Source: Pseudomonadota bacterium (GTDB lineage: Bacteria; Pseudomonadota; Gammaproteobacteria; Burkholderiales; Rhodocyclaceae). Taken from it: a DNA stretch of 64,000 nt. Below, in pieces: positions 8,287 to 17,327 of this stretch. How positions within the stretch are numbered: position 1 is the first letter of the stretch; each line of letters begins with the position of its first letter. The stretch lies in NCBI GenBank assembly GCA_026399515.1, contig JAPLQT010000117.1, positions 240,117 through 304,116 of the forward strand, written 5' to 3'. A program made the position numbers and the translations under genes. Under the pieces are notes generated by a model. It saw nothing but the letters and a program-made list of their open reading frames with translations. It was not told the origin of the DNA and did no database searches.

Positions 8287-9486
8287 ATGAGCACGGATTT
8301 CCTGCCCGGCAATCGCCTCGACCTGCTTGAGTCGGGCGGGGAATTTTTCCCGGCCTTGCTGGCGGCGATTGAAGAAGCCAGCGTGGAAATTCGCCTGGAA
8401 ACCTACATCTTCGAAAACGACACCACCGGGAGCCAGGTTGCCGGGGCACTGACTCGCGCCGCGCAACGCGGGGTTGCGGTGCATGTCATGGTGGACGGAT
8501 TCGGCGCGCGTGATTTCATGCAACACCTGGGGGCAGTCCTCATGGCGGGCGGTGTCGAGGTCCTGGTCTATGGCCCGGACATATCGCCTTTCACCTTGCG
8601 CCGTCATCGCCTGCGCCGCCTCCACCGCAAGCTGGCGACGATCGATGCACGCATCGCCTTCGCCGGCGGGATCAACATCATCGACGACATGCACACCCCT
8701 GGTCAGATCCCCCCGCGCTACGACTATGCGGTGCGCATCGAGGGGCCGCTGCTGGCGCCTATCCACGCTTCGATGCGCCACCTCTGGCAACTGGTGCGCT
8801 GGACCAGCCTGCCGCGACGCTTCAAAAGCGCGTTATGGCGCAGGGTGACGACCACACCTTGCGGCGAGGCGGCGGCGGCTTTCCTGATACGCGACAACCT
8901 GAGGCATCGTCGCGACATCGAGGAAGCCTATCTCGAAGCCATTCGTTCGGCGCACCAGGAAATCCTCCTTGCCAATGCTTATTTCCTGCCGGGGCGTCGC
9001 TTCAGGCTGGCCTTGATTGCCGCCGCTCGCCGTGGCGTCAAGGTCACCATACTGCTACAGGGGCAGGTCGAGTATGTGCTGTTGCACTATGCCACGCATG
9101 CCCTATACGGCGCCCTGCTTTCCGCCGGTGTGCATATCCACGAATACCGCAAGAGCTTTCTTCATGCCAAGGTGGCGGTCATCGACGGCACCTGGGCGAC
9201 CGTCGGCTCGAGCAATATCGATCCATTCAGTCTGCTACTGGCGCGCGAAGCCAATGTCGTGGTGAAAAATGCGGCCTTCGCCGGCAAGTTGCTCTCCAGC
9301 ATGCAAAGAGCCCTGGGAAATGGCGCCCAGGAAGTGCGCCGCGAGGACTGGAAGAAGTACTCTTTACCCGCGCGCATCGCCAGCTGGCTGGCCTATACGA
9401 TGGTGCGGCTGATGGTTGGTCTGGCGGGCTATGCCCAGGGAGGGCACGCCCACCAGCGGCCGGCCGGCAAGACTAAATCACAGTAG
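8287..9486 (+). CDS. clsB: Cardiolipin synthase, ClsB-like phospholipase D family
   Basis: This 399-residue protein has two HKD motifs: HRKLATIDARIAFAGGIN at about residue 115 and HAKVAVIDGTWATVGSSN at about residue 295. It lacks the long N-terminal membrane anchors of ClsA, which fits the ClsB type that makes cardiolipin from phosphatidyl donors. It follows the endonuclease/exonuclease/phosphatase gene by 4 nt, the same pairing seen around E. coli clsB (ybhP-clsB). Confidence 0.9.
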   Translation: MSTDFLPGNRLDLLESGGEFFPALLAAIEEASVEIRLETYIFENDTTGSQVAGALTRAAQRGVAVHVMVDGFGARDFMQHLGAVLMAGGVEVLVYGPDISPFTLRRHRLRRLHRKLATIDARIAFAGGINIIDDMHTPGQIPPRYDYAVRIEGPLLAPIHASMRHLWQLVRWTSLPRRFKSALWRRVTTTPCGEAAAAFLIRDNLRHRRDIEEAYLEAIRSAHQEILLANAYFLPGRRFRLALIAAARRGVKVTILLQGQVEYVLLHYATHALYGALLSAGVHIHEYRKSFLHAKVAVIDGTWATVGSSNIDPFSLLLAREANVVVKNAAFAGKLLSSMQRALGNGAQEVRREDWKKYSLPARIASWLAYTMVRLMVGLAGYAQGGHAHQRPAGKTKSQ

Positions 9487-9492
9487 GCGCCT

Positions 9493-9972
9493 TCAGACGA
9501 CTGGCGGCGCAGGCATGCGTTTGGCCGAAATGATGCCGGTGTTGACCCCGGCCCAGTTCAATCCACCGAACAAGCGCGCGTGTTCGATCTTGACGCAGCG
9601 ATCCATCACCACGTCGAGACCGGCGCCGGCGGCAAGCTGTGCGGCTTCCTGGTTGATCACCCCCAGTTGCAGCCAAAGCACCTTGGCGCCGATGGCGATG
9701 GCTTGCTCGGCCAAGGGTGGGATGTCCTCGGCCTTGCGGAAACAATCGACGATGTCCACTTTGCAGGGAATTTCCGTCAGGCTCGCATAGCATTTCTGGC
9801 CGAGAATTTCGCTCTGCCCCGGATTCACCGGGATAATCGTGTAGCCGTGTTCCAGCATGTATTTCGCGGCGAAATAGCTGGGGCGATTCCAGTTCGCGGA
9901 TAGGCCGACCACCGCAATAATTCGGTTATCCGTCAGAATCCGGCGCAGGCCGGCTATGTCGTCGACGATCAT
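9493..9972 (-). CDS. CoA-binding protein, YccU type
   Basis: This 159-residue protein is a single Rossmann-like CoA-binding domain. Signatures are IAVVGLSANWNRPSYFAAKYM, the mid-chain KVDIVDCFRKAEDIP and VLWLQLGVINQEA, and the conserved C-terminal VMDRCVKIEHARL. The biochemical role is unknown. It is convergent with the cls gene, with a 6-bp gap between stops. Confidence 0.88.
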   Translation of the reverse strand: MIVDDIAGLRRILTDNRIIAVVGLSANWNRPSYFAAKYMLEHGYTIIPVNPGQSEILGQKCYASLTEIPCKVDIVDCFRKAEDIPPLAEQAIAIGAKVLWLQLGVINQEAAQLAAGAGLDVVMDRCVKIEHARLFGGLNWAGVNTGIISAKRMPAPPVV

Positions 9973-9999
9973 CCTGTTCCTCCCGATTTGCCACCGATT

Positions 10000-10839
10000 C
10001 TACTCCGACCCCGCGAGCATGCGCCGATGCGGCACTTGCGCCAGATCCCAGTGTGCCTTGGCCCAATCCCACAGTTCGGCAAGACTGGCATCGGACAACT
10101 CCCGGGGCGGTTCCTGGCCGAGAAACCTCAATGCGTCCAGCAGCCAAGGCAAGGGATGGGTGGTATCGAGCTGGGTGGCGCGAGTCTGCTTGGAGAGCTT
10201 CTCCCCCGCAGCATTGACGGCCACCGGCAGATGGGCATAGCTCGGGGTCGGCAGGCCCAGCAGGCGCTGCAACAAGATTTGCCGGGGTGTTGAGTCGAGC
10301 AAATCGGCGCCCCGCACCACGTGGGTCACCTCCTGTTCGACGCGCCCCTGCACCGCATCCTCGAAGACAATGACATCATCATTGACACGCAGACGCCAGC
10401 TTCGCGCCGGCCGGCCCGGCATCAGGCCGGAGCGGCAAGTGCCGGGGTAGATCCGGGCGCCGTCGCTGGCAAGCGGCAAGCTTTGCAGCAGTTGAGTATC
10501 ATCCATTTCCCGGCGAGTGCAGGCACAAGGAAAAACTCTGCCGCTGGCACGCAGCTTCTCGAACGCAGCTTGATATGCGGCATCACGCCGGCTTTGAACC
10601 ACGACCGCCCCATCCCATTCGAATCCGAATGCAGTCAGTGCGTGCAGGATGCCGTCGGCCGCTCCCGGCTGACAGCGCGGCCGATCGACATCCTCCAGGC
10701 GCAGTAGCCATGCCCCGTCATGGCTGCGGGCATCGAGATAACTACCGACTGCGGCCACCAGGGAACCGAAGTGCAGCGGCCCGGTCGGAGAGGGCGCGAA
10801 ACGTCCGCAGTACTGAGGGGTCAGGGGAAGGGCAGGCAT
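10000..10839 (-). CDS. gluQ: Glutamyl-Q tRNA(Asp) synthetase
   Basis: This 279-residue protein is a truncated glutamyl-tRNA synthetase lacking the anticodon-binding domain. It has the HIGH-like motif GRFAPSPTGPLHFGSLVAA, the zinc-binding cysteines around CACTRRE and YPGTCRSG, and the KMSKS-like KLSKQTRA. The enzyme glutamylates queuosine in tRNA(Asp). The reading frame runs farther upstream, but the ATG at 10839 gives the family-standard length. It is divergent from the T2SS-1 operon. Confidence 0.93.
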   Translation of the reverse strand: MPALPLTPQYCGRFAPSPTGPLHFGSLVAAVGSYLDARSHDGAWLLRLEDVDRPRCQPGAADGILHALTAFGFEWDGAVVVQSRRDAAYQAAFEKLRASGRVFPCACTRREMDDTQLLQSLPLASDGARIYPGTCRSGLMPGRPARSWRLRVNDDVIVFEDAVQGRVEQEVTHVVRGADLLDSTPRQILLQRLLGLPTPSYAHLPVAVNAAGEKLSKQTRATQLDTTHPLPWLLDALRFLGQEPPRELSDASLAELWDWAKAHWDLAQVPHRRMLAGSE

Positions 10840-10907
10840 GGTTCCATGGGATCGCTGATTATAGATAGGGACATCCTCAATATGTGCAGGTAGGTTATCA
10901 TTTCGGC

Positions 10908-12068
10908 ATGAGTCAATCCTTACCCGCCTCGTCAGCTTGTCCCGACCTGGTTGTCCTATACCCTGGCGCGGGGTACTTGAATGTTTTTGCCTATCGGATC
11001 GGCATAAGACTGAAAACCTTGCTCTGGCGGGAGCGGGTGCAATGTTCCCCAGGCGTCGATCCGTTTGCCGAATTGCCGCCGCTGTTGGCGCGGCATCCGA
11101 TGCGTCTGGAGACCCCGGCGGCCCTGGTGGCGGATCCCGCAAGCGGAGGATTCGTGATCGCGTCGGGACAAAGCAGTTCCCACCGCGATCAAGTCTGGAT
11201 CGAGCGCCAACTGCAACTGGCGCTGCCCTACCCGGCGCAGGAGTTGCACTGGCGAACATGGGCAGCAGAGGCAAAGGTGGAAATATTCTGGCTGCCGAGA
11301 GCTTGGGGCAAGATTCAAACTGAGGCATTGGCAACACTCGGGCTGCGGCTGAGCGAAATTTATCCGCGCGCCGCCTTGTGGCGTGAAGAAGCAGGGAAAT
11401 CATTGGCGCAACAATCCTGCATGCTCCAGGAAGCCGATGCCTTGCATGTGTTCAACGGAGGATTGGTTCAGCGCTCAGCGCCCTTGCCGGCGGACACCGA
11501 AGCGGCTGCTCAAGCGCTGCAACTGGAGCGCCTGGCTCTCGGAACGAACGCCGCCGGCGTCACACGTAAGGCACCCACCGAGTCCGAGGAGGCGCTGTGT
11601 CAGCGCGTCCTGGCCTTGTGGCTGGACGGCAGCGATGCAATTCACTTGCCGGTCGGTCGATGGGCAGGCTGGGCTGCGTGGCAGCCGGCGCTGAGGCTAT
11701 CGGCTGCATGCGTGGCCTTGGTTGCCGTCGCTGCGATCGGCTTGAGTTACTTGAACGCTTCGATGGAAAACAACCTGGAAAGCTTGGGCCGGGAGCAGCG
11801 CAAGCTGGCACCCATCGAACAGAAATTCATGGAGATGGAGCGCTCGGTTCGCAGCGATCGCAAGTACATTGCGGCCGCCAAGATTCTGGATGGATCCGCC
11901 CTGCCATTGGACGCGCTCAATCGCATCAGCGCCGCGCTGCCCGACAAATACTGGATCCAGCATATGCAGATCAAGGGTGAGGCTCTGGACCTCACCGGCC
12001 GCGGCGGAGGCAATGACGAGGTGATTCGGCTTCTCGGCAGGATGGCTTCAACATCCGCCTGGAGTTGA
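10908..12068 (+). CDS. gspL: T2SS-1 GspL-like assembly platform protein, C-terminus probably frameshifted
   Basis: As read, the product is 386 residues. A cytoplasmic actin-like/PilM-type region covers about residues 1-250, one membrane helix lies near 262-282 (ALRLSAACVALVAVAAIGLSYL), and a PilN-like periplasmic part follows. GspL couples the ATPase to the periplasmic pseudopilus. The last residues (GRMASTSAWS, stop at 12066-12068) look wrong: the next frame reads GFNIRLELNKPRSGGGR and stops at 12095-12097, overlapping the gspM start as ATGA, like other junctions in this operon. One missing base near 12040-12050 (for example in ATGG) would explain it. It is the first gene of an eleven-gene operon. 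Confidence 0.75.
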   Translation: MSQSLPASSACPDLVVLYPGAGYLNVFAYRIGIRLKTLLWRERVQCSPGVDPFAELPPLLARHPMRLETPAALVADPASGGFVIASGQSSSHRDQVWIERQLQLALPYPAQELHWRTWAAEAKVEIFWLPRAWGKIQTEALATLGLRLSEIYPRAALWREEAGKSLAQQSCMLQEADALHVFNGGLVQRSAPLPADTEAAAQALQLERLALGTNAAGVTRKAPTESEEALCQRVLALWLDGSDAIHLPVGRWAGWAAWQPALRLSAACVALVAVAAIGLSYLNASMENNLESLGREQRKLAPIEQKFMEMERSVRSDRKYIAAAKILDGSALPLDALNRISAALPDKYWIQHMQIKGEALDLTGRGGGNDEVIRLLGRMASTSAWS

Positions 12069-12093
12069 ACAAGCCGCGTAGCGGGGGTGGGCG

Positions 12094-12771
12094 ATGAGCC
12101 GGCGGCAATGGCGTCGCCTGTGGCGCGAACAGGGCTGGAAGCCGCTGGGCTTGTTCGCCATACTCACCTTGGCTGCCTTTCTGGTTCTCGACGGGCTCAT
12201 CGAAGAACACCTGCGACTGGCGGAAGCAATCGAATCGAGAGAGGCCTCTGTCGCCGGCGCAAAGGCGAGACAGGAACAGCTGCCGCGCCTGGAAACCACC
12301 TATGCGGCGGAACGGATTGCCGCCGGCGGCCTGGCGAGCCGCCTGGTTCAATCCGACGAAGGCGTGCCGGCTGGCGCGGGAGAGCGATTTGGCCAGATCT
12401 TGCGGGAGTGGTACATTTCACAAAGCGTTAGTCAGGTTGCGGTGCAAGCCGTCAACCAGCGGGAGGAAACGGGCCTCGTGTATCTTCGCGGCGAAGTCGT
12501 GGCATCGCTGAATATCGAGCAATTCACCAATCTGCTACAGAACAAGGGTGCGGCGCCGCTGGCTTTGCGCTTGGTGGAAGCCTCGATCGATGCCAATGAC
12601 ATGGTCGCGCCGTCCGCTCTGCGCACCCGCATGACATGGGAGGGACTGGCCGCCGTTCCCCGGGCGATCCCCAAGGAAAAAGTTGCTGACAAGAAGAAAA
12701 CCGAAAAACCGCGCACGTCCGAGCGTGGCGGTTCCGCGACCCCAATTGTGCTCGAAGAAAAACGCAAATGA
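12094..12771 (+). CDS. gspM: T2SS-1 GspM-like (PilO-like) platform protein
   Basis: The product is 225 residues: a short cytoplasmic N terminus, one membrane helix (residues 18-34, LGLFAILTLAAFLVLDG), a coiled-coil, then a ferredoxin-like periplasmic domain and a Lys-rich tail. This is the architecture of GspM/PilO, which pairs with GspL/PilN in the inner-membrane platform. Family identity rests on architecture and position rather than strong motifs. It overlaps gspD by 4 nt. Confidence 0.7.
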   Translation: MSRRQWRRLWREQGWKPLGLFAILTLAAFLVLDGLIEEHLRLAEAIESREASVAGAKARQEQLPRLETTYAAERIAAGGLASRLVQSDEGVPAGAGERFGQILREWYISQSVSQVAVQAVNQREETGLVYLRGEVVASLNIEQFTNLLQNKGAAPLALRLVEASIDANDMVAPSALRTRMTWEGLAAVPRAIPKEKVADKKKTEKPRTSERGGSATPIVLEEKRK

Positions 12772-14936
12772 AGAACCAGCCCGCTAAACTCCGCCGAGCA
12801 TTAATCTACAGATGGACGCTCATGACCGGCATTGCTTGGGTGAGCGCCGCCGCGCACGCACAAGGAGGCTTGCTCGACGCCCTCAAATCCCCGACCGGCC
12901 CTGCGTCTCAAAATGCGGCAAAGGCTGGAGGCGCTGCCAAGACGCCGCTAGCCGCGGAAGCCGCCGCAATGGCGCCTGGAACCGACGTATCCTCGCGTTC
13001 CCGGGTGAATGTGCAGCGTCCGCCGCAAGCCGACGCCAAGCCGGTTCCCGGCGTGGTCTTGCGCTTCGAAAACGCCGATGTACAGGACATCGTCCAATCG
13101 GTGTTGGGCGACATCCTGCATGTCAATTACATGATGGACCCCAGCATCCAGGCACGCGTCACTTTACAGTCGGCCGGAGACATCAGCGCCGCCGATGTCT
13201 ATAACATCCTGGAGAGCGTGCTGGCTTTGCACGGCATCGCCATCGTTCGCGACGGCAAGGTCTACAAGGTGATCCGCGATGCGCAGGCCAATCGTGACGC
13301 ACCCACCGTTGCGGCGGGCGAGAACTCTCCGCTGGTGCAAGTCGTTTCACTGCGTTTCGTCCAGGCATCGGGCCTGGTCGGCCCATTGAGAACGGTGCTG
13401 GGAGCGCAGGCGCTGATCGCGAATGATCCGACCAATCGCTACCTGATCGCGGTGGATCGCGCCCAGAACATCGCCAAGATGCTCGAACTCATCGACATCC
13501 TGGATGTCGATTACCTGGCCAAGGTTCGCATCAAACTGGTGGAAGTGAGGAGCGAAGACGCCACGCAGTTATCCAAGGAGATGGAGGCGCTGTTCCGCAC
13601 TTCCGGCTTGTACAACTTGCCGGGAACCGACGGCAACAAGGTCTATTTTTTACCGGTGACGCGCATGAACGCGATCCTGGTGGCGGCAACGAACGAGGAG
13701 GTTCTGGTTGCGGCCGAGAAATGGATCCATACCCTGGATGAAGCACCCAAGAACGGACTGTCGTCCCGGGTACATATTTATCCGGCCATGAACGCCACCG
13801 CCGCTCATCTCGCCGACCTGTTGCGGCAAGTGTATGGCGGTGCCCCCAGCGCCCCTGCAACTCCCGCGGCAGGGACACCCGGCGCACCGGCCAATGCGCC
13901 GACCCAGGTGGTCCTGCGCGGTGCGCAGGGCGGCACACTGGAGGGGAACGTCCAGATCATCGTCGATGACAACACCAACAGCCTGGTGATCCGTTCCAGT
14001 CAACAAGATTACCAGCAGATACGCATGATCCTGGCACGTATCGACACGGTACCCAAACAGGTTCTGATTCAGGTCATGGTGGCGGAGATCGGTCTATCAG
14101 AAAACCTGCAGTTCGGCGTCGAGTGGTGGCTCAAGAATCTGCGCTTCCGCGCCGGCAATACGGACTCGAGTGCTCAGGCCAGCCTCACCTCGGGACTCGT
14201 CGCGCCAACCGGAAACCCGATAACGTCTGCAACAGGAGGCTCCGGCTTGAATTACCTGATCTTCAACTCGGCGGGTGATATCACCGGACTGTTCAACCTG
14301 TTGGCCAGCAATACGGATGTAAATATTCTCTCGGCCCCGCACATTCTTGCCTCCGACGGAAAGACCGCGAAGATCGAAGTCGGCAGCGAAGAACCGGTGG
14401 TCACCCAGACGACCTCGACACCGCTGTCAACCTCCGGAGTCACCACTTCGAACAGTGTCCAGTACCGCCCGACCGGCATACTCATGGAAGTGAAGCCGTC
14501 GATCACCGCATCAGGACGTGTCAGCCTGAGCCTGGTACAGGAAGTCAGTGCCCGTGGCGTCGACGTCACCGTAGGGGGAACTTCCTATCCTTCCTTCAGC
14601 AAACGCAAAGTGAGTACCGACGTGACCATCGAGGAAGGCAAATCGCTGATCGTGGCGGGCTTGATCCAGGATCGCGGGGATTTCAACAACCAGGGTCTGC
14701 CGGGACTCAAGGACATCCCCTTGCTGGGAGGATTGTTTGGCAGCCAGAAACGCACCAGCGCCAAGACCGAACTGCTGATCGCCATCACCCCGTTTATCGT
14801 CCGCAATTCCGAGGAGGGCGATCGCATCACGGCGAACTTCCGCGACAGCCTGGAAGGACTGAAGAAGCAGATGGGCGCGCAAAAGATCATGAAGGGCTCG
14901 CTCGAACCCTCCCGCGGCGAGCCTATCCGGGAGTAA
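12768..14936 (+). CDS. gspD: T2SS-1 secretin GspD
   Basis: The product is 722 residues with a signal peptide (AAAHA-QGG). N0 and N1-N3 domains cover about residues 90-420, and a Pro/Ala-rich linker lies near 360-380. The C-terminal secretin domain is marked by the VGSEEPVVTQ strand, IEEGKSLIVAGLIQD and the signature GLPGLKDIPLLGGLFGSQ. Secretins form the outer-membrane channel of T2SS. An N0-like segment (VVLRFENADVQDIVQSVLGDIL) begins at about residue 97. Its placement after L and M recalls the pilM-N-O-P-Q order of type IV pilus loci, but the following G-K pseudopilins mark it as T2SS. Confidence 0.93.
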   Translation: MKNQPAKLRRALIYRWTLMTGIAWVSAAAHAQGGLLDALKSPTGPASQNAAKAGGAAKTPLAAEAAAMAPGTDVSSRSRVNVQRPPQADAKPVPGVVLRFENADVQDIVQSVLGDILHVNYMMDPSIQARVTLQSAGDISAADVYNILESVLALHGIAIVRDGKVYKVIRDAQANRDAPTVAAGENSPLVQVVSLRFVQASGLVGPLRTVLGAQALIANDPTNRYLIAVDRAQNIAKMLELIDILDVDYLAKVRIKLVEVRSEDATQLSKEMEALFRTSGLYNLPGTDGNKVYFLPVTRMNAILVAATNEEVLVAAEKWIHTLDEAPKNGLSSRVHIYPAMNATAAHLADLLRQVYGGAPSAPATPAAGTPGAPANAPTQVVLRGAQGGTLEGNVQIIVDDNTNSLVIRSSQQDYQQIRMILARIDTVPKQVLIQVMVAEIGLSENLQFGVEWWLKNLRFRAGNTDSSAQASLTSGLVAPTGNPITSATGGSGLNYLIFNSAGDITGLFNLLASNTDVNILSAPHILASDGKTAKIEVGSEEPVVTQTTSTPLSTSGVTTSNSVQYRPTGILMEVKPSITASGRVSLSLVQEVSARGVDVTVGGTSYPSFSKRKVSTDVTIEEGKSLIVAGLIQDRGDFNNQGLPGLKDIPLLGGLFGSQKRTSAKTELLIAITPFIVRNSEEGDRITANFRDSLEGLKKQMGAQKIMKGSLEPSRGEPIRE

Positions 14937-14940
14937 GGGC

Positions 14941-15714
14941 GTGGCCAGCCTATCGAACCGAACCATCCCGCGCGCAGCAGCCACCGCCGGACGCATCGTA
15001 GGAACCCTGGTGCTGCTGGCGTTCGTCTGCCCATCCTGGACCATGGTGGCCTCCGCCGTCGAACTGGTGGACCGCAATCCTTTCGATCCACACCGCAAAC
15101 CCTGGAAAGTGCCGCCCACGCCGCAGCCTGAGCTTCCCGTTCTCACGCCCCAGGATTTGCAGATCGAGGCCATCGTATCCTTTGGTTCGATGCGGGGAAT
15201 TATCGCGCAACTCGATGGCAAGCTGCGCGGAACCCTGCCGGGCAACGCGGCAGGCAAGGTGCGCATCAATGTCGGTCAGTCTTTCGGGGCAGGCTATGTC
15301 CTCGAAAGCGTCGCCGCCAACCAGGTGGTGGTACTGGGCGGCAGCGCGCGTTACACGATCCCCATCGTCCGCAAGATGAATCGTGGATCCGCGCCGGTAC
15401 CGGCCACCATGGCTGTGGAACAACGCGCCGCACAACCCGCCACGCTACCCTTTGCAGCTCCCCTCGCCAGTCCGCAGGCCGGCACTCCCGGCGTGGCGGG
15501 TGTTGCTCCAGCGCCCGCGGCGCAAACCGAAACCACCATAGCGCCGGCCCCGCCGCCCGCCCAGGCAGCCAGTGCCCCCACTGCCGCCCCGCAGACTCCG
15601 CCACAGCAACCGATGTCCTTGCTGGAAGCGATACAGGCGGCACAAGCGGCCGCCAGAAATCAACAGAATCCCTCGCAACCAGTCGTGAATCCGTTCGCGA
15701 TTCCGAAGAAGTGA
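14941..15714 (+). CDS. gspC: T2SS-1 GspC/PilP-like inner-membrane to secretin linker
   Basis: This 257-residue protein starts with GTG at 14941. An N-terminal hydrophobic segment (residues 17-38) is followed by VDRNPFDPHRKPW and a homology-region domain at about 75-140 (IEAIVSFGSMRGIIAQLDGK... GYVLESVAANQVVVLGG). The tail is long and Pro/Ala/Gln-rich. The domain corresponds to the HR/PilP fold that binds the secretin N0 domain. Calling it GspC rather than a PilP homologue is based on the operon. Confidence 0.7.
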   Translation: MASLSNRTIPRAAATAGRIVGTLVLLAFVCPSWTMVASAVELVDRNPFDPHRKPWKVPPTPQPELPVLTPQDLQIEAIVSFGSMRGIIAQLDGKLRGTLPGNAAGKVRINVGQSFGAGYVLESVAANQVVVLGGSARYTIPIVRKMNRGSAPVPATMAVEQRAAQPATLPFAAPLASPQAGTPGVAGVAPAPAAQTETTIAPAPPPAQAASAPTAAPQTPPQQPMSLLEAIQAAQAAARNQQNPSQPVVNPFAIPKK

Positions 15715-17327
15715 AGGACGTCTCGTCTTACCAGGGAGAACTGAGTGCCGTCGCCGAGGTAGCGGCGGAAGCCCACCGGCTTGAGTTGATATCGGCCGCA
15801 ACGATGGATCAACTGGAGTTGCCGACGAATTATCCTTCCCCTCCCGGAGTCAGCCTGGATCTCCTGCGCAGCCATTGCCTGCTGCCCCTGACGGTCGAAG
15901 CACAATGCTACACATTTGCGGTGGCGCTGCCACCACCGCTGCCCGTGCTCGACGCGCTGCGCCAACGTCTGGGCGTGAACATCGGCATCCGCATCGCCCG
16001 CCGCGAAGATATCCTGCGAATTCTGCAAACGCCGGCGACAACCGACAGTCCGACCGAATCGACCGAAGATGCTTCGCTGTCGGCCTGGTCGATCGACGAG
16101 ATGTCCCAGGATCTGGATATACTCAAGGCGCAGGCGCAGGATGCGCCGGTCGTCAAGTTGGCGCAGGAGCTGCTGTTCGATTCGATCGACGTCCGGGCAT
16201 CGGATCTTCACCTGGAGATATTTCAGAACGAGTTTCGGGTGCGAGTCAGGATAGACGGGATTCTGCTGGACCGGCCCTCGCCTCCACGCCGACTCTACCT
16301 GCCCCTGATTTCCCATTTGAAACTACGTGCGCAGATGAACATCGCGGAGCGGCGCCTGCCCCAGGATGGCCGGATCAAGCTGGTGCGTGACAGTCGTGAA
16401 GTCGACTGCCGGGTATCCACGATCCCCACCGTGCATGGCGAAAGCATGGCGATACGCTTGCTGGACCAGGGCCATGCGCTCATAGGAATGAAGGATCTGG
16501 GCTTGTCGGATTCGGCACGTGCGCTGCTGGAGGAAACGATTTCGCTGCCGCACGGCATGATACTGGTCACCGGGCCTACCGGTAGCGGCAAGACCACCAG
16601 CTTGTATGCCATGCTGGGCACCTTGAATAATTCGCGCAACAAGATCATCACGGTCGAAGACCCGGTGGAATACCAGATGTCCGGGATCAATCAGATACAG
16701 GTCAAGCCGATGATCGACCTGACCTTCGCCAATGCGCTCAGGGCGATCGTTCGCCAGGACCCGGACATCCTGATGGTGGGTGAAATTCGCGATCGCGACA
16801 CCGCCGAAATCGCCATCCAGTCGGCGCTGACAGGTCACCTGGTGCTGTCAACCCTGCACACCAACGACGCCGCCGGCGCCCCTCACCGCTTGCTCAACAT
16901 GGGAGTCGAGCCCTATCTGATCGCTTCCTCCATCGTGCTGATCATGGCCCAACGGCTGGTTCGCACGCTTTGCACAGAGTGCCGCACACTCCATCCGATC
17001 ACCCAGGCCGATCGGCTGTTTCTCAACCAGCATGGCTTGTTTACCGATCAGCAGGAACTGGCGGCCGCGGTCGGTTGTGTCAAATGCGGCGGAACGGGAT
17101 ATCGCGGACGGTCCGGCGTCTTCGAACTGCTGCCGGTGAGCGAGGACATCAAGGAAGCGATCCTGCGCAAGGAGCCGGCCGGAGCCATGCGCCGCCTGGC
17201 ACATGCGCAAGGCCACGGCAGCTTGTATGCGGACGGCCTGCAAAAAGTCCTGGCCGGCGTGACCACCCTGGAAGAATTGGCCCGCGTCGCCCGCATCGAT
17301 GCACAACTCGAAGACGCGTCGACATGA
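15711..17327 (+). CDS. gspE: T2SS-1 assembly ATPase GspE
   Basis: The product is 538 residues from a GTG at 15711 overlapping the previous stop. An N1E-like N-terminal domain is followed by the catalytic core: Walker [11 protein letters not shown], the Asp box and Walker B (DPDILMVGEIRDRDTAEIA), the His box LSTLHTND, and a zinc site formed by CTEC and CVKC about 45 residues apart. It drives pseudopilus growth from the cytoplasmic side. Unlike its paralogue at 32.5-33.9 kb, the region GILLDRPSPPRRLYLPLISH is intact, so this ATPase looks functional. Confidence 0.95.
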   Translation: MKDVSSYQGELSAVAEVAAEAHRLELISAATMDQLELPTNYPSPPGVSLDLLRSHCLLPLTVEAQCYTFAVALPPPLPVLDALRQRLGVNIGIRIARREDILRILQTPATTDSPTESTEDASLSAWSIDEMSQDLDILKAQAQDAPVVKLAQELLFDSIDVRASDLHLEIFQNEFRVRVRIDGILLDRPSPPRRLYLPLISHLKLRAQMNIAERRLPQDGRIKLVRDSREVDCRVSTIPTVHGESMAIRLLDQGHALIGMKDLGLSDSARALLEETISLPHGMILVTGPTGSGKTTSLYAMLGTLNNSRNKIITVEDPVEYQMSGINQIQVKPMIDLTFANALRAIVRQDPDILMVGEIRDRDTAEIAIQSALTGHLVLSTLHTNDAAGAPHRLLNMGVEPYLIASSIVLIMAQRLVRTLCTECRTLHPITQADRLFLNQHGLFTDQQELAAAVGCVKCGGTGYRGRSGVFELLPVSEDIKEAILRKEPAGAMRRLAHAQGHGSLYADGLQKVLAGVTTLEELARVARIDAQLEDAST

